From Prevotella sp. (GTDB lineage: Bacteria > Bacteroidota > Bacteroidia > Bacteroidales > Bacteroidaceae): 12,002 nt of DNA. Below the pieces are notes generated by a model, which saw only the letters and a list, made by a program, of their open reading frames with translations, ran no database searches and was not told the DNA's origin. Where the stretch lies: contig JAJQAI010000275.1 of NCBI GenBank assembly GCA_021203915.1, positions 1-12,002 of the forward strand, in the 5' to 3' direction. Below, piece after piece: positions 1 to 10,599 of this stretch (position 1 is its first letter; every line of letters starts with the position of its first letter). Position numbers and translations under genes: made by a program.

Positions 1-235
1 CATTATGTACTACTTTAATCCCATTACCATGGTCGCAGAAAAAAGGAGGACAAATGGTGCTATCCTTAGGGAAATTAGGTATAAGGTCCTCAATTACCTC
101 GCGATAGTTGTCGTCCACAATGCTCATACTAGAAAGTTTTGCACACAATTTTTTAGCGTGAGTTAGGCTAGCATAAATTTCCTTATCACGATAGTCGTAA
201 GTAAGACCACTTCGCATTTTCTCAAATTCCCTCAT
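1..235 (-). CDS. Sugar O-acetyltransferase (maltose/galactoside type), N-terminal part, cut by window edge
   Basis: The first 78 residues are visible and the rest lies beyond the left end of the window. Proteins of the LacA/Maa/NodL group transfer an acetyl group from acetyl-CoA to a sugar hydroxyl in the cytoplasm. The visible part matches their N-terminal helical cap (Mac domain): MREFEKMRSGLTYDY at residues 1-15, a helix with HAKKLCAKL at 26-34, and the conserved turn ICPPFFCDHGNGIKV at 61-75, which leads into the left-handed beta-helix of hexapeptide repeats (outside the window). The start at the first ATG fits the family, whose N-termini read like M-x-x-x-E-K-M. A second ATG six codons in is less likely. 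It begins 30 bp after the stop of the B3/B4 gene and is probably co-transcribed. No strong ribosome-binding site is visible. The true acceptor sugar cannot be told from sequence. Confidence 0.85.
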   Translation of the reverse strand, partial: MREFEKMRSGLTYDYRDKEIYASLTHAKKLCAKLSSMSIVDDNYREVIEDLIPNFPKDSTICPPFFCDHGNGIKVVHN

Positions 236-265
236 ATTAGCCCTTAATTGTCAATCTAGATTTAT

Positions 266-928
266 CTAAAAAAGTTCGTAACTTAGGTTACTTCCCTTAG
301 CATACTTTTTGGCTAGTTCTATTATGTACTGAGCGTTGGCTTTAACGTTTTCCTCATTACCATCGTATCCATTTACTAAAACTAGCAATTCTTTGGTGTT
401 TAAATCTATCTTCGTACGCTCATTGTCACTAGTTGGAGTACCAACGCCACCTAAGAGATCTCTATAAACGGGTAGCCCTTCGATATTAATCGTACCTCGA
501 CCGATACCCTCGTATGGCTCGCCCTGTTTTCCAATACCAAGTCGAAGTTCTTCGCCTTTAAACTTACTAGCGTCAAAACCACCTATACTATACCCAAAGG
601 CAATGCTCGCAAGGTTTACTAAATCCACTAAAGTATCTATCTGATAAAGCGCCTTTCCCATTATTATTCTACGAATAAGAGCCTCTGAGGCGGGACGATA
701 ACGACTTGGGTCCTTCCCGCAAGCTCGATATATTTTACGCGTAGCTTTTATGCTAGGTATTTGTTTTATCTCTTCCGTGGTATAAGTATCTCGGTATTTC
801 TTTGACAAAAGATTTATCTCTTCCCAAAGCTCAGCGCTATACTTTGTATTTAGCACCTCAGCCTGAATGACTGCTCCTATAAAGTTGGGGCATACCTTAT
901 GTATCTCATCTTCTACTATTACCTTCAT
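266..928 (-). CDS. Stand-alone B3/B4 tRNA-binding domain protein (PheRS-beta editing-like)
   Basis: The 220-residue protein consists almost wholly of a B3/B4 domain, the part of phenylalanyl-tRNA synthetase beta that hydrolyses wrongly charged Tyr-tRNA(Phe). The signature lies at residues 64-87 (RKIYRACGKDPSRYRP followed by a helix with EALIRR). Next come a helix with LVDLVNLAS (101-109), GYSIGGFDA (112-120), a strand with LRLGIGKQGEPYEGIGRG (128-145) and a C-terminal helix. Stand-alone B3/B4 proteins are widespread but mostly uncharacterised. Trans-editing of mischarged tRNA or D-aminoacyl-type proofreading is a family-based guess, not shown here. No catalytic synthetase domain or anticodon-binding domain is present. 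It starts 28 bp after the ligA stop codon and ends 30 bp before the acetyltransferase gene. A perfect AT palindrome sits just upstream of its ATG. Stop codon TAG. Confidence 0.85.
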   Translation of the reverse strand: MKVIVEDEIHKVCPNFIGAVIQAEVLNTKYSAELWEEINLLSKKYRDTYTTEEIKQIPSIKATRKIYRACGKDPSRYRPASEALIRRIIMGKALYQIDTLVDLVNLASIAFGYSIGGFDASKFKGEELRLGIGKQGEPYEGIGRGTINIEGLPVYRDLLGGVGTPTSDNERTKIDLNTKELLVLVNGYDGNEENVKANAQYIIELAKKYAKGSNLSYELF

Positions 929-931
929 AAG

Positions 932-947
932 AAAAAAACGTTTTTTT
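932..947. repeat. Perfect 16-bp AT palindrome between ligA and the B3/B4 gene
   Basis: Seven A, CG, seven T form an exact palindrome that ends three bases upstream of the B3/B4 start codon (minus strand) and lies nine bases beyond the ligA stop codon. As RNA it could make only a weak all-A:U stem, so it is a poor terminator. As DNA it could be a protein-binding or bent site. Function is unknown, and chance in AT-rich DNA is possible. Confidence 0.4.
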
Positions 948-956
948 AGTTAAAAT

Positions 957-3872
<2,916 letters not shown>

Positions 3873-3895
<23 letters not shown>

Positions 3896-4484
3896 ATCCT
3901 TGCTCTTTGAGCCATTTTAGCGCCTTAGGAAGGGCGTACTTTAACTTATCTATACTCTTTAGAGAATCGTGAAATGTTATAATAGACCCATTGCGTGCAT
4001 AACGCTTAACGTTATCAAGAACTTTCTCAGAAGTTACCCATTTGCTATAGTCACGTGTTACTAGATCCCACATAATAATCAGATATTTCTTTTTAAGCCA
4101 CCAATATTGAGGCATCCTCATCCAACCATGTGGCGGACGAAACAAATGGCTATCAATAAGGGCATTGGTCTTTTCCGCGTTAGAGCTATAGGCCATCGTG
4201 GTATGACGTGCTCCACTCCAATGGTTGAAAGTGTGATTTCCAACCCTATGACCAGCGTCTTTAATCTGTTTTAAGAGCTCAGGGTGCTTTTGCACGTTTT
4301 CGCCAACTACAAAAAAAGTAGCCTTTGCCCCATATTCTTTTAAGGTCTCAAGCAAAAAGGGTGTAGACTCAGGTATAGGACCATCATCAAATGTTAGATA
4401 AATGCTCCTTTCGTCTTTATCCATCCTCCAAATAGCCTTGGGATAGATCCAGCGCAACCATTTGGTAGGTTGTTCAATAATCAT
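3873..4484 (-). CDS. Polysaccharide deacetylase family protein (NodB fold, carbohydrate esterase 4)
   Basis: A 203-residue metal-dependent deacetylase of the NodB/CE4 family, which removes N- or O-acetyl groups from sugars such as GlcNAc in peptidoglycan or other glycans. Motifs in order: TFDDGP (31-36) with the general base Asp33 and metal ligand Asp34; NHTFNH (83-88) with metal ligands His84 and His88; FRPPHG (115-120) with the active-site Arg116; WDLVTRDY (139-146); and ITFHDS (169-174) with His172. The core is complete. No signal peptide or membrane anchor is seen, so it either acts in the cytoplasm or leaves by another route. The N-terminal EQPTKWLRWIYPKAIWRM before the fold supports this start. 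It begins 12 bp after the DUF2723 frame and overlaps queG by 23 bp. The neighbourhood suggests a glycan substrate, but none can be named. It is the only gene here with TGA as its natural stop. Confidence 0.92.
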
Positions 4485-4496
4485 CTCTACTTAGCT

Positions 4497-5528
4497 TTAA
4501 TCGTCATCGTAGAGCCTAGGAATTTGTCCACCTCTACTTTGATAAACGGCCATATCCTTATCAAATGTGGTAGCTAAGGTATCAGCCCATGCCTCATCTA
4601 CCATACCTGCAATGTCTAAGCACGAGGTCATGATATAAATGTGCTTTATGCAGTCTTGTTGTGACTGATCAAAACGATTTTGGTTGAGCGAACAGTACCA
4701 ACCCATATACTGATGTGAGGTCTTAAATAGTGTACCAACGACCGCTTTAGTGTGTTCTTTATCTCCAAGAAGCGCGTAAGCTTTAGCGATGTCAAGTCCT
4801 CCACCGAGGTAGTTCATAGGAACGTTATACTCTGGTAATGCTTTCTGGGCAAAGGCTAGAACTTGGGCAGCCTTATCCTTCTTATCTTCTTGTATAAGTT
4901 TAATTGCTAAATCGGAGAACAAACGTCTATGAGTATAGCACATACGCATTACCGTCTCATCTAAATAAACACCTTTTTTGTCAAGGCCTCCATATTTGAA
5001 TCTATTTAGCATGTTATACATCACACGCTCGCTATCAAAGTTACTAGCTCCTGGTTTATTAGTAGTAAATGGAGTTATACGATTTGCTAAACCCTCTTGA
5101 ACAAAGTTATCACCTAGATTCATAAAGTTTTCTTGTCCTACGGTGATAGCAACATAAATAGGGCGAACCCAATTACAGTTGGCAATTATCTCTAACATCA
5201 TAAGATCACTCTTATAAAGAGTACTCTTTCCTTTTAGTGATATCACCATTTCATCAGGAATACTATCGCTTGCCATCATCATTCCAGACTGTCTTACGGC
5301 TTCTTTATCAATCTTAAGATATAGTGTGTCTGTTGGTATTACGTGATTGGGGCTTGACTTAGGTGTTAGAACCCAATACTTCATTATGTTTTCAACATCG
5401 AATGGGTTTTCACCAAATTGTTGCTTTGCATCCTCTGGATAATTCTTATAGAAATCTAAGATTTGTTGTTTAGCTGAAGGGTCAACTTCTATATATTCAT
5501 TTGTTCCTGAACAATAATCTATCCTTGG
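4497..5528 (-). pseudogene. C-terminal third of the DUF2723 protein, downstream of an in-frame TGA
   Basis: These 343 codons continue, in the same reading frame and without any gap, the DUF2723 gene that stops at the TGA at 5529-5531. The first residues after the TGA read PRIDYCSGTNEYIEVDPSA and show no break in coding character. The stretch is hydrophilic and mostly helical. Residues around 150-290 of the part beginning at the ATG at 5384 look like TPR-type helical hairpins (for example KAAQVLAFAQKALPEYNVP and DIAKAYALLGDKEHTKAV). The first ATG after the TGA is at 5384 (MKYWVLTPKSSP, 295 residues), but about 48 coding codons precede it and no good ribosome-binding site is visible, so independent translation is unlikely. 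It may be a nonsense-mutant remnant, the product of stop readthrough, or an effect of a sequencing or assembly error. Stop codon TAA, 12 bp before the deacetylase start. Confidence 0.8.
5501..5514 (-). other. Small inverted repeat shortly after the in-frame TGA
   Basis: On the minus strand TTGTTC-AG-GAACAA can fold as a five- to six-base-pair stem, 14 bases past the TGA at 5529-5531. Short stems downstream of a stop can raise readthrough, but this one is weak, and it also lies within coding sequence. It is recorded as a possible structure only. Confidence 0.2.
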
Positions 5529-5531
5529 TCA
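5529..5531 (-). other. In-frame TGA interrupting the DUF2723 gene (codon 766 of 1,109)
   Basis: The coding strand reads CTA CCA ATA AAG TGA CCA AGG ATA GAT with no frame change on either side. A single G-to-A change from TGG (Trp) would produce it, and related Bacteroidetes proteins, as I recall them, carry Trp after a Leu-Pro-Ile stretch at this place. The following base is C, the weakest termination context known for UGA in E. coli. Other genes here use ordinary TGG for Trp and end mainly in TAA or TAG. The deacetylase ends at a TGA that must act as a stop. Confidence 0.85.
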
Positions 5532-7826
5532 CTTTATTGGTAGTGAGGGGGAGTCATAAGCAGGACGGCACATTTGGTCTATATACCAATCCGTTTGTAG
5601 ATAACTTAAATTACATACTCGGGCTTCCGTTCTAACACCCTCAACTTCTTGATTGTACCAAAGCGGGAAGGTATCATTATCACCATTTGTGAAGATAATA
5701 GGGTTGCCTTCATCTTGCATTGACATTAAGTAGTTTTGTCCAAAGTCACGACAGGTATAGCGTCCACTTCTATCGTGGTCGTCCCATGTTTGAGATGCCA
5801 TTTGAATGGGCACTAAAAGACAAATAACGCTAACAATAGCTGATACTAATGCGCCTTTAAGTTTGTATTTTCTTAGTATATCAATAATGCCTGCTACACC
5901 AAGTCCTGTCCAAATAGCAAAGGCATAGAACGATCCTGCATAAGCATAGTCACGTTCACGTGGTTGCATAGGTGTTTGGTTAAGGTATAGGATGATAGCT
6001 AGGCCAGTCATAAAGAATAGGAAGAATACAACCCAAAATTGTCTTATACCCTCTTGGCCTTTGTAAGCCTGCCAAAACAGTCCAATTAAACCCAGTAATA
6101 ATGGTAGACAGAAGAAAACATTATGTGCCTTATTTTCCTTGAGTTCATCGGGCAAGAGATCCTGATCTCCTAGACGCAGATTGTCTAGGAATGGTATACC
6201 GGTTATCCAATTACCATGCTCTAGTTCTCCATATCCTTGAATATCGTTTTGTCTTCCTGCGAAATTCCACATAAAGTAGCGCCAATACATGAAATTGCAT
6301 TGATATGATAGGAAGAAACGCAAGTTTTCAAATTGTGTAGGTATTTTTACCGGAACGATTTCTCCACATCTATCATAATCAACTATGGTTCCATCTATAC
6401 CTCCCATCCAACTTTCATAGGATTGAGCATGTGAGGAATCCCACATACGAGGGAAGATCATGTTTTGCGCATAGGTGTAGTCGTTCTTATAACGTACAAT
6501 GAAATAAGAGTCCTTTTCATCCGGGGAAGCTTTTTCTTTTCTCTGATATATGGGAGCTCCTTGTTTTACTCTTGGTTTGCAGTAATCCCCATCACGGTCA
6601 AATTGAACTTGTGAGGTGTATGCCTCACCATAGAAGAGAGGGCTATCACCATATTGATCTCTACTTAGATAAGTACCAAGTGTAAATATATCCTCTGGGG
6701 AGTTTTGATCCATCGGAGTATTTGCCGAAGACCTAATAACGATAAGTGCATAGCTAGAGTAGCCAATCATAAGCATTAGCATGCAAAGTAGCGTAGTATT
6801 CTTAATTCGAGAGCTAACTAGTGGCTTTTTGGAAACCTTCCAACGAAGTACAAACCAAAGTGCTATAAGAATTACTAAGCCAATTAAAAAGGCTGAAACG
6901 CCATATCCTATAAATGGTATACCTAGCATTCCAATACCTAGAAGGAATGAAAGATTTTCTCTTACAGGGTGTTTGTCTATGTAACTTTCGTATATTGCCC
7001 AGATAACAATGGCTACTAAAAGTATGATATATATAATTTCTCCGGTATTGAAAGGACATCCTAAATCGTTTACGAAGAATAGCTCAAACCAACCTCCTAC
7101 TTTGATGATGCCTGGAACCACTCCGTATAGTATTATAGCTATCATCAAGAATGATAAGGCTAGGGCAATAAGAGAGCCCTTAAGATTTGCATTAGGGAAT
7201 TTACGATAATAGAATACAAGCACAATAGCTGGTAGACAAAGTAGGTTCAGCAGGTGTACACCAATGCTTAAGCCCGTCATGTAAGTTATGAGCACTAGAT
7301 AGCGATCGCTATGGGGTTCATCGGCGTGGTCTTCCCATTTAAGGATGAGCCAGAAAACCACAGCTGTGAATGCAGAGGAGTAGGCATATACCTCACCCTC
7401 AACAGCACTAAACCAAAAGGTATCACTAAATGTGTATATCAAAGCACCTACAAGACCGCTTCCTTCGATGGCTATTAGCTTTCCAAGGGACATGTCCTCT
7501 GGAGTTTTAACTATAAGTTTACGTACTAAATGAGTTATAGACCAGAAAAGGAATAGTATACAAGTGGCACTAAGAAGACCGCTCATCATATTGACCATAT
7601 AGGCAACCTTTGATGGATCGCTAGCAAAATGTGAAAATAGATTTGCTGTAAGCATGAAAAATGGGGCTCCAGGTGGGTGTCCTATTTCAAGTTTATACCC
7701 CGTAACAATAAATTCTGGACAATCCCAAAAGCTAGCTGTTGGTTCTATAGTGCTACAATAAACGAAAGCGGCCACCAAGAAAGCAAGCCACCCAAGAATA
7801 TTGTCTATTAATCTAAATTTTTTCAT
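5529..7826 (-). CDS. DUF2723 integral membrane protein, probable GT-C-type glycosyltransferase (N-terminal 765 residues)
   Basis: The frame encodes a multi-pass inner-membrane protein of the DUF2723 family. The family's eukaryotic member TMEM260 is an O-mannosyltransferase, so a role in transferring a lipid-linked sugar to protein or glycan is inferred for bacterial members. The signature EPTASFWDCPEF...GHPPGAP (28-54) carries Asp35, Glu38 and His50, which sit where GT-C enzymes place catalytic residues in their first periplasmic loop. EGEVYAYSS (143-151) and NGDNDTFPLWY (714-724) are further family motifs. I count about 14 hydrophobic segments: ten between residues 10 and 365, a soluble region at about 366-568, and four between 570 and 678. 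Translation stops at an in-frame TGA, and the same frame continues for another 343 codons to 4497, giving 1,109 codons in all, the usual size in Bacteroidetes. Co-directional with the deacetylase and, 101 bp upstream, yqaA. Membrane and signature regions are intact, but the C-terminal domain is lost unless the TGA is read through. Confidence 0.9.
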   Translation of the reverse strand: MKKFRLIDNILGWLAFLVAAFVYCSTIEPTASFWDCPEFIVTGYKLEIGHPPGAPFFMLTANLFSHFASDPSKVAYMVNMMSGLLSATCILFLFWSITHLVRKLIVKTPEDMSLGKLIAIEGSGLVGALIYTFSDTFWFSAVEGEVYAYSSAFTAVVFWLILKWEDHADEPHSDRYLVLITYMTGLSIGVHLLNLLCLPAIVLVFYYRKFPNANLKGSLIALALSFLMIAIILYGVVPGIIKVGGWFELFFVNDLGCPFNTGEIIYIILLVAIVIWAIYESYIDKHPVRENLSFLLGIGMLGIPFIGYGVSAFLIGLVILIALWFVLRWKVSKKPLVSSRIKNTTLLCMLMLMIGYSSYALIVIRSSANTPMDQNSPEDIFTLGTYLSRDQYGDSPLFYGEAYTSQVQFDRDGDYCKPRVKQGAPIYQRKEKASPDEKDSYFIVRYKNDYTYAQNMIFPRMWDSSHAQSYESWMGGIDGTIVDYDRCGEIVPVKIPTQFENLRFFLSYQCNFMYWRYFMWNFAGRQNDIQGYGELEHGNWITGIPFLDNLRLGDQDLLPDELKENKAHNVFFCLPLLLGLIGLFWQAYKGQEGIRQFWVVFFLFFMTGLAIILYLNQTPMQPRERDYAYAGSFYAFAIWTGLGVAGIIDILRKYKLKGALVSAIVSVICLLVPIQMASQTWDDHDRSGRYTCRDFGQNYLMSMQDEGNPIIFTNGDNDTFPLWYNQEVEGVRTEARVCNLSYLQTDWYIDQMCRPAYDSPSLPIK

Positions 7827-7838
7827 TAGAATAGGACG

Positions 7839-7854
7839 TTCTTTTTAAAAAGAA
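7839..7854. repeat. Perfect 16-bp AT-rich palindrome upstream of the DUF2723 gene
   Basis: TTCTTTTTAAAAAGAA is an exact palindrome, 12 bases upstream of the DUF2723 start codon. In RNA it could form a weak six-pair A:U-rich stem in the leader; in DNA it could be an operator or a bent site. It resembles in kind, but not in sequence, the palindrome before the B3/B4 gene. Function is unknown. Confidence 0.35.
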
Positions 7855-7888
7855 AATAATTTCATTTAGAAGTTACCCTGCATAGTTA

Positions 7889-7923
7889 CAAACTTTAGCG
7901 TGTTTAATGTTTTATTTATCAAT
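7889..7923 (-). promoter_or_regulatory. Weak candidate Bacteroidetes promoter for the DUF2723-deacetylase-queG-ligA block
   Basis: The 101-bp gap 7827-7927 is the longest between genes here. On the minus strand it holds ATTG (7920-7923; consensus -33 TTTG), then 22 bases, then TAAAGTTTG (7889-7897; consensus -7 TAnnTTTG, here with one extra base). Both boxes are imperfect and the spacing is slightly long. It would give a leader of about 55 bases. No GC-rich terminator for yqaA is seen in the gap, so read-through from upstream is equally possible. Confidence 0.25.
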
Positions 7924-7927
7924 TTTT

Positions 7928-8380
7928 TTATATGAAAGGACTTACTCCTAGCACTAAGAGTAAGTATCTAAGAAATTTACCCATGGCAATGCTTAAAAAT
8001 GATATCAATAGATTTGCCCGCATTAGGCCCAAAGCTATGGTTAAAGCACTTCCTAAGATTGGAACAAAGGCAAAAAATCCCATCCAAGCTCCCCTGCCAG
8101 AGGTAAACCTCTTGGCTTTCTCAAGGCTTTCTTTTTTTACGTGTAGATATTTTTCTATCCAATCCAGTCTTCCTAGTGAGCCAATAAAATAATTAAACAT
8201 ACCACCCGCCACGTTTCCAATAGTACCATATATAAGCAGTATCCATGGGTTAAGACCAGCGGCCATAAGCCCAATCATCATAACCTCACTGCTCATTGGA
8301 AAGAAACTCCCAGCGATAAAGGCTGACAGGAGCATCCCCCAATATCCATATTCTGTTAGAAAACTTATGACGGCATCCAT
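7928..8380 (-). CDS. yqaA: YqaA-like DedA/VTT-domain membrane protein
   Basis: A 150-residue integral membrane protein of the YqaA branch of the DedA/VTT (SNARE-associated) superfamily. DedA proteins are proposed lipid carriers or transporters that help keep the membrane intact; the role of the YqaA branch is not established. The family pattern is clear: hydrophobic start (1-25), then FFPMSSEVMMIG (26-37, matching the LPGNSEV region of E. coli YqaA), NPWILLIYGTIGNVAGGMFNYFIG (44-67), a polar stretch with WIEKYL and KKESLEKAKRF (74-92), then GFFAFVPILGSALTIALGLMR (101-121) and a last membrane segment with GKFLRYLL (134-141). The length is typical. Its ATG lies 16 bp inside the end of the preceding membrane-protein gene, so the two are probably translationally coupled. 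Stop codon TAA. Confidence 0.85.
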   Translation of the reverse strand: MDAVISFLTEYGYWGMLLSAFIAGSFFPMSSEVMMIGLMAAGLNPWILLIYGTIGNVAGGMFNYFIGSLGRLDWIEKYLHVKKESLEKAKRFTSGRGAWMGFFAFVPILGSALTIALGLMRANLLISFLSIAMGKFLRYLLLVLGVSPFI

Positions 8381-9291
8381 AAGTTATTGATAGTAAGAAC
8401 TATCGTTATTAATAGTAGCACAAAAAACGTTAGGTTTGTTATTTTAGTGCTAGTTAAGGCTATAAAGTGGGCAATAAATATGCTTGTGTTAATTACCATG
8501 ATTCCAAGAAGATAGTTGATTAATTGAGGTTGTATTAAAAATAAAAATATTGTAAATAGATTTATTATCAATAGCATCTCATAAATCATACGATTGCGTA
8601 TTTTATCTTTAAAACTATTATGTAGAAAATGTATAGCTCCAATAATAAAAAGCATGGTTATAAACCCAAAGCAAAGTAGCTCTACGTTAGAAAGGGCACT
8701 ATATTTAATTGGCAAGAAAAAGTCTCCACGAAAGGGAAGACTTTCTTTTAAAAGATGAAAATCTCCTTTTATCATACAGTAGCCAGACAAAAACCAGTAA
8801 GGAGTTATCAGTCCAAGTATGGAAGAAATTATTAAACGATGATCAATTGCCATTAGTTTCGTGCCCATCAATATCAAAAAAACTGGCAAAAAGAGTATTG
8901 TTTGTGGCATTTGTGTTGAGGCAATGCCAAGTATAAAAAAAGCATAGAAGATTTTCCCTTGAGTATGTGTGTCTTGATAGCACTTAAACAAAAGAGTGTA
9001 TACTCCTATAAAGCATAGTTGAACTATTAAAACGCTAGCACGTGAAAAGAAAAAAGGCATCATAAGCGTAAGCATAACAAACGAGCATGATACCATGCGA
9101 CTATATATTCTAATAAGAGCGTTACTATTGTTGAGTTCAACCATAAGATATAAGGAAACGGCAAAAAGAAGCATCTCAAGGTATAACCCTCGGCTAAATA
9201 AGCCTCCGGCTATCCATATCACTATACCATAAGCAATAATAAATGGTAGAGCTATACGGCTTTCGGCTACTTTATTTTGCAGTCTTTTCAT
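8365..9291 (-). CDS. Unrecognised integral membrane protein, ~10 helices
   Basis: I do not recognise this 308-residue protein beyond its resemblance to hypothetical membrane proteins found next to purD in other Bacteroidales. It has a short basic N-terminus (MKRLQNKVAESR), then around ten to eleven hydrophobic segments at about 14-31, 36-51, 67-82, 86-102, 113-125, 129-147, 152-171, 203-222, 236-253, 257-279 and 286-303. The most distinctive polar patch is VELNNSNALIRIYSRM (51-66) between helices 2 and 3, likely a conserved functional loop. A second lies at 174-196, with KGDFHLLKESLPFRGDFF. There are no catalytic motifs, signal peptide or soluble domain. It starts 31 bp after purD and its last codons overlap the start of the YqaA-like gene, so the two membrane proteins are probably made together. 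A transporter or a lipid- or polymer-handling role is possible, but no function should be assigned. Confidence 0.85.
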   Translation of the reverse strand: MKRLQNKVAESRIALPFIIAYGIVIWIAGGLFSRGLYLEMLLFAVSLYLMVELNNSNALIRIYSRMVSCSFVMLTLMMPFFFSRASVLIVQLCFIGVYTLLFKCYQDTHTQGKIFYAFFILGIASTQMPQTILFLPVFLILMGTKLMAIDHRLIISSILGLITPYWFLSGYCMIKGDFHLLKESLPFRGDFFLPIKYSALSNVELLCFGFITMLFIIGAIHFLHNSFKDKIRNRMIYEMLLIINLFTIFLFLIQPQLINYLLGIMVINTSIFIAHFIALTSTKITNLTFFVLLLITIVLTINNLWMPS

Positions 9292-9322
9292 TTTCCCTAA
9301 CTTAAAAAAAGAACCTAATTTT

Positions 9323-10591
9323 TTATAGGTCTTGCCCTATATCTCTGCGAAAATATTTGTCCTTAAATGTTATCTTTTGGGCTTGTTCAAATGATTTTTT
9401 AAGAGCCTCATCCTTATTTTTTCCATAGGAAGATACAGCTAGTACTCGTCCTCCAGAGGTAACTATTTGTCCGTCTTTTAAAGCTGTTCCGGCATGGAAA
9501 ACAATACTTCCTTCGATGTTATCAAGCCCTAAGATTGGGTAACCCTTGACGTATTTTTCTGGATAGCCTCCGCTAACTAGCATAACGCATACTGCAGCGC
9601 GAGAATCAAATTCTATTTCCCTTTCATCCAAGTTCCCCAAAGCAACACCTTCAAAAAGATCCAATATGTCGCTTTTTAGGCGAAGCATAACACTTTCTGT
9701 TTCAGGGTCTCCCATTCTGCAATTATATTCTATTACCATGGGCTCATCTTCAACGTTTATTAGTCCAAAGAATATAAATCCCTTATAGTCGATACCTTCC
9801 TTGCTTAGACCATCTATCGTAGGACGTATAATACGCTCTTCAACCTTTTTCATCCATTCTTTGGTTGCAAAAGGAACAGGAGATACACTTCCCATACCTC
9901 CAGTATTTAGCCCCGTATCTTTCTCACCGATGCGTTTATAATCTTTAGCCTCGGGTAAAATTTTATAGTTCTTTCCGTCTGTTAGAACAAATACCGAGCA
10001 TTCTATACCGCTGAGGAATTCCTCAATTACCACCTTAGCACTGCTTTGACCAAACATTCCAGAAAGCATCTCTTTAAGCTCTTTTTTTGCCTCTTCCAAG
10101 GTTGGAACAATCAAAACACCCTTGCCTGCACAAAGCCCATCAGCCTTAAGAACATAAGGAGCTTTAAGTGTTGAAAGGAATTTAATTCCCTCTTCAAGTG
10201 TAGAAGAATCAAAGGTTTTATATCTTGCCGTTGGAATATTATGACGCGACATAAACTCCTTAGCAAAGTCCTTTGAGCCTTCAAGAACAGCTCCTTTTTT
10301 TGAAGGTCCTATCAAGGGTATAGACTTTGTCCTTGAATCACTTTTAAAATCATCGTATATACCATTTACAAGTGGATCTTCAGGACCCACAACTACCATA
10401 TCAATCTTATTTTCGACTGTGAACTTCTTTATAGCCTCAAAGTCATTAACCTTAATATCAATGTTTTCGCCTAGAAGTAAAGTTCCAGCATTACCTGGGG
10501 CAATAAAAAGTTTTTCTAATCTTTTGCTTTGTGCAATTTTCCAAGCTAAAGCATGTTCTCTCCCTCCTGAACCAAGTAAAAGAATTCTCAT
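9323..10591 (-). CDS. purD: Phosphoribosylamine-glycine ligase (GAR synthetase) PurD
   Basis: Second step of de novo purine synthesis: joins glycine to 5-phosphoribosylamine with ATP, giving glycinamide ribonucleotide, in the cytoplasm. The 422 residues match the family length. The N-terminal Rossmann-like domain opens with [18 protein letters not shown] and has [12 protein letters not shown] (67-78). An ATP-grasp domain follows, with [14 protein letters not shown] (149-162), the region [12 protein letters not shown] (227-238) and the PurD signature [12 protein letters not shown] (289-300), whose Glu and Asn bind metal. The C-terminal domain holds [20 protein letters not shown] (334-353) and FHAGT (365-369). 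All expected motifs are present. The gene starts 8 bp after the peptidase stop codon and is most likely in the same transcript. No purine riboswitch or PurR-type site is seen in the 8-bp gap, so control would come from further upstream. Confidence 0.98.
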   Translation of the reverse strand: MRILLLGSGGREHALAWKIAQSKRLEKLFIAPGNAGTLLLGENIDIKVNDFEAIKKFTVENKIDMVVVGPEDPLVNGIYDDFKSDSRTKSIPLIGPSKKGAVLEGSKDFAKEFMSRHNIPTARYKTFDSSTLEEGIKFLSTLKAPYVLKADGLCAGKGVLIVPTLEEAKKELKEMLSGMFGQSSAKVVIEEFLSGIECSVFVLTDGKNYKILPEAKDYKRIGEKDTGLNTGGMGSVSPVPFATKEWMKKVEERIIRPTIDGLSKEGIDYKGFIFFGLINVEDEPMVIEYNCRMGDPETESVMLRLKSDILDLFEGVALGNLDEREIEFDSRAAVCVMLVSGGYPEKYVKGYPILGLDNIEGSIVFHAGTALKDGQIVTSGGRVLAVSSYGKNKDEALKKSFEQAQKITFKDKYFRRDIGQDL

Positions 10592-10599
10592 AGTATTAG

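Noticed and set aside
253..262. Ten-base palindrome AATCTAGATT before the acetyltransferase gene
   Set aside because: Too short and too common in AT-rich DNA to support a regulatory site.
4497..5384. Independent gene starting at the ATG at 5384
   Set aside because: Coding sequence of the DUF2723 family continues in frame upstream of this ATG to the TGA, with no ribosome-binding site or promoter, so it is the C-terminal part of the same gene.
5494..5531. TGA as selenocysteine, with the small stem after it as a bacterial SECIS element
   Set aside because: The stem is only five to six pairs, A:U-rich, and lacks a convincing apical loop. No selenoprotein family resembles DUF2723, and the expected residue here is Trp, not Cys.
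6814..7059. Second minus-strand frame of 81 codons within the DUF2723 gene
   Set aside because: Out of frame with the membrane protein and without family motifs; an overlap by chance.
8719..8744. Seven-base inverted repeat AAAGTCT/AGACTTT with T-rich flank inside the unknown membrane-protein gene, as a terminator
   Set aside because: The stem is AT-rich with a 12-base loop and a broken T-run, well inside an intact coding frame. Chance is the simpler explanation.
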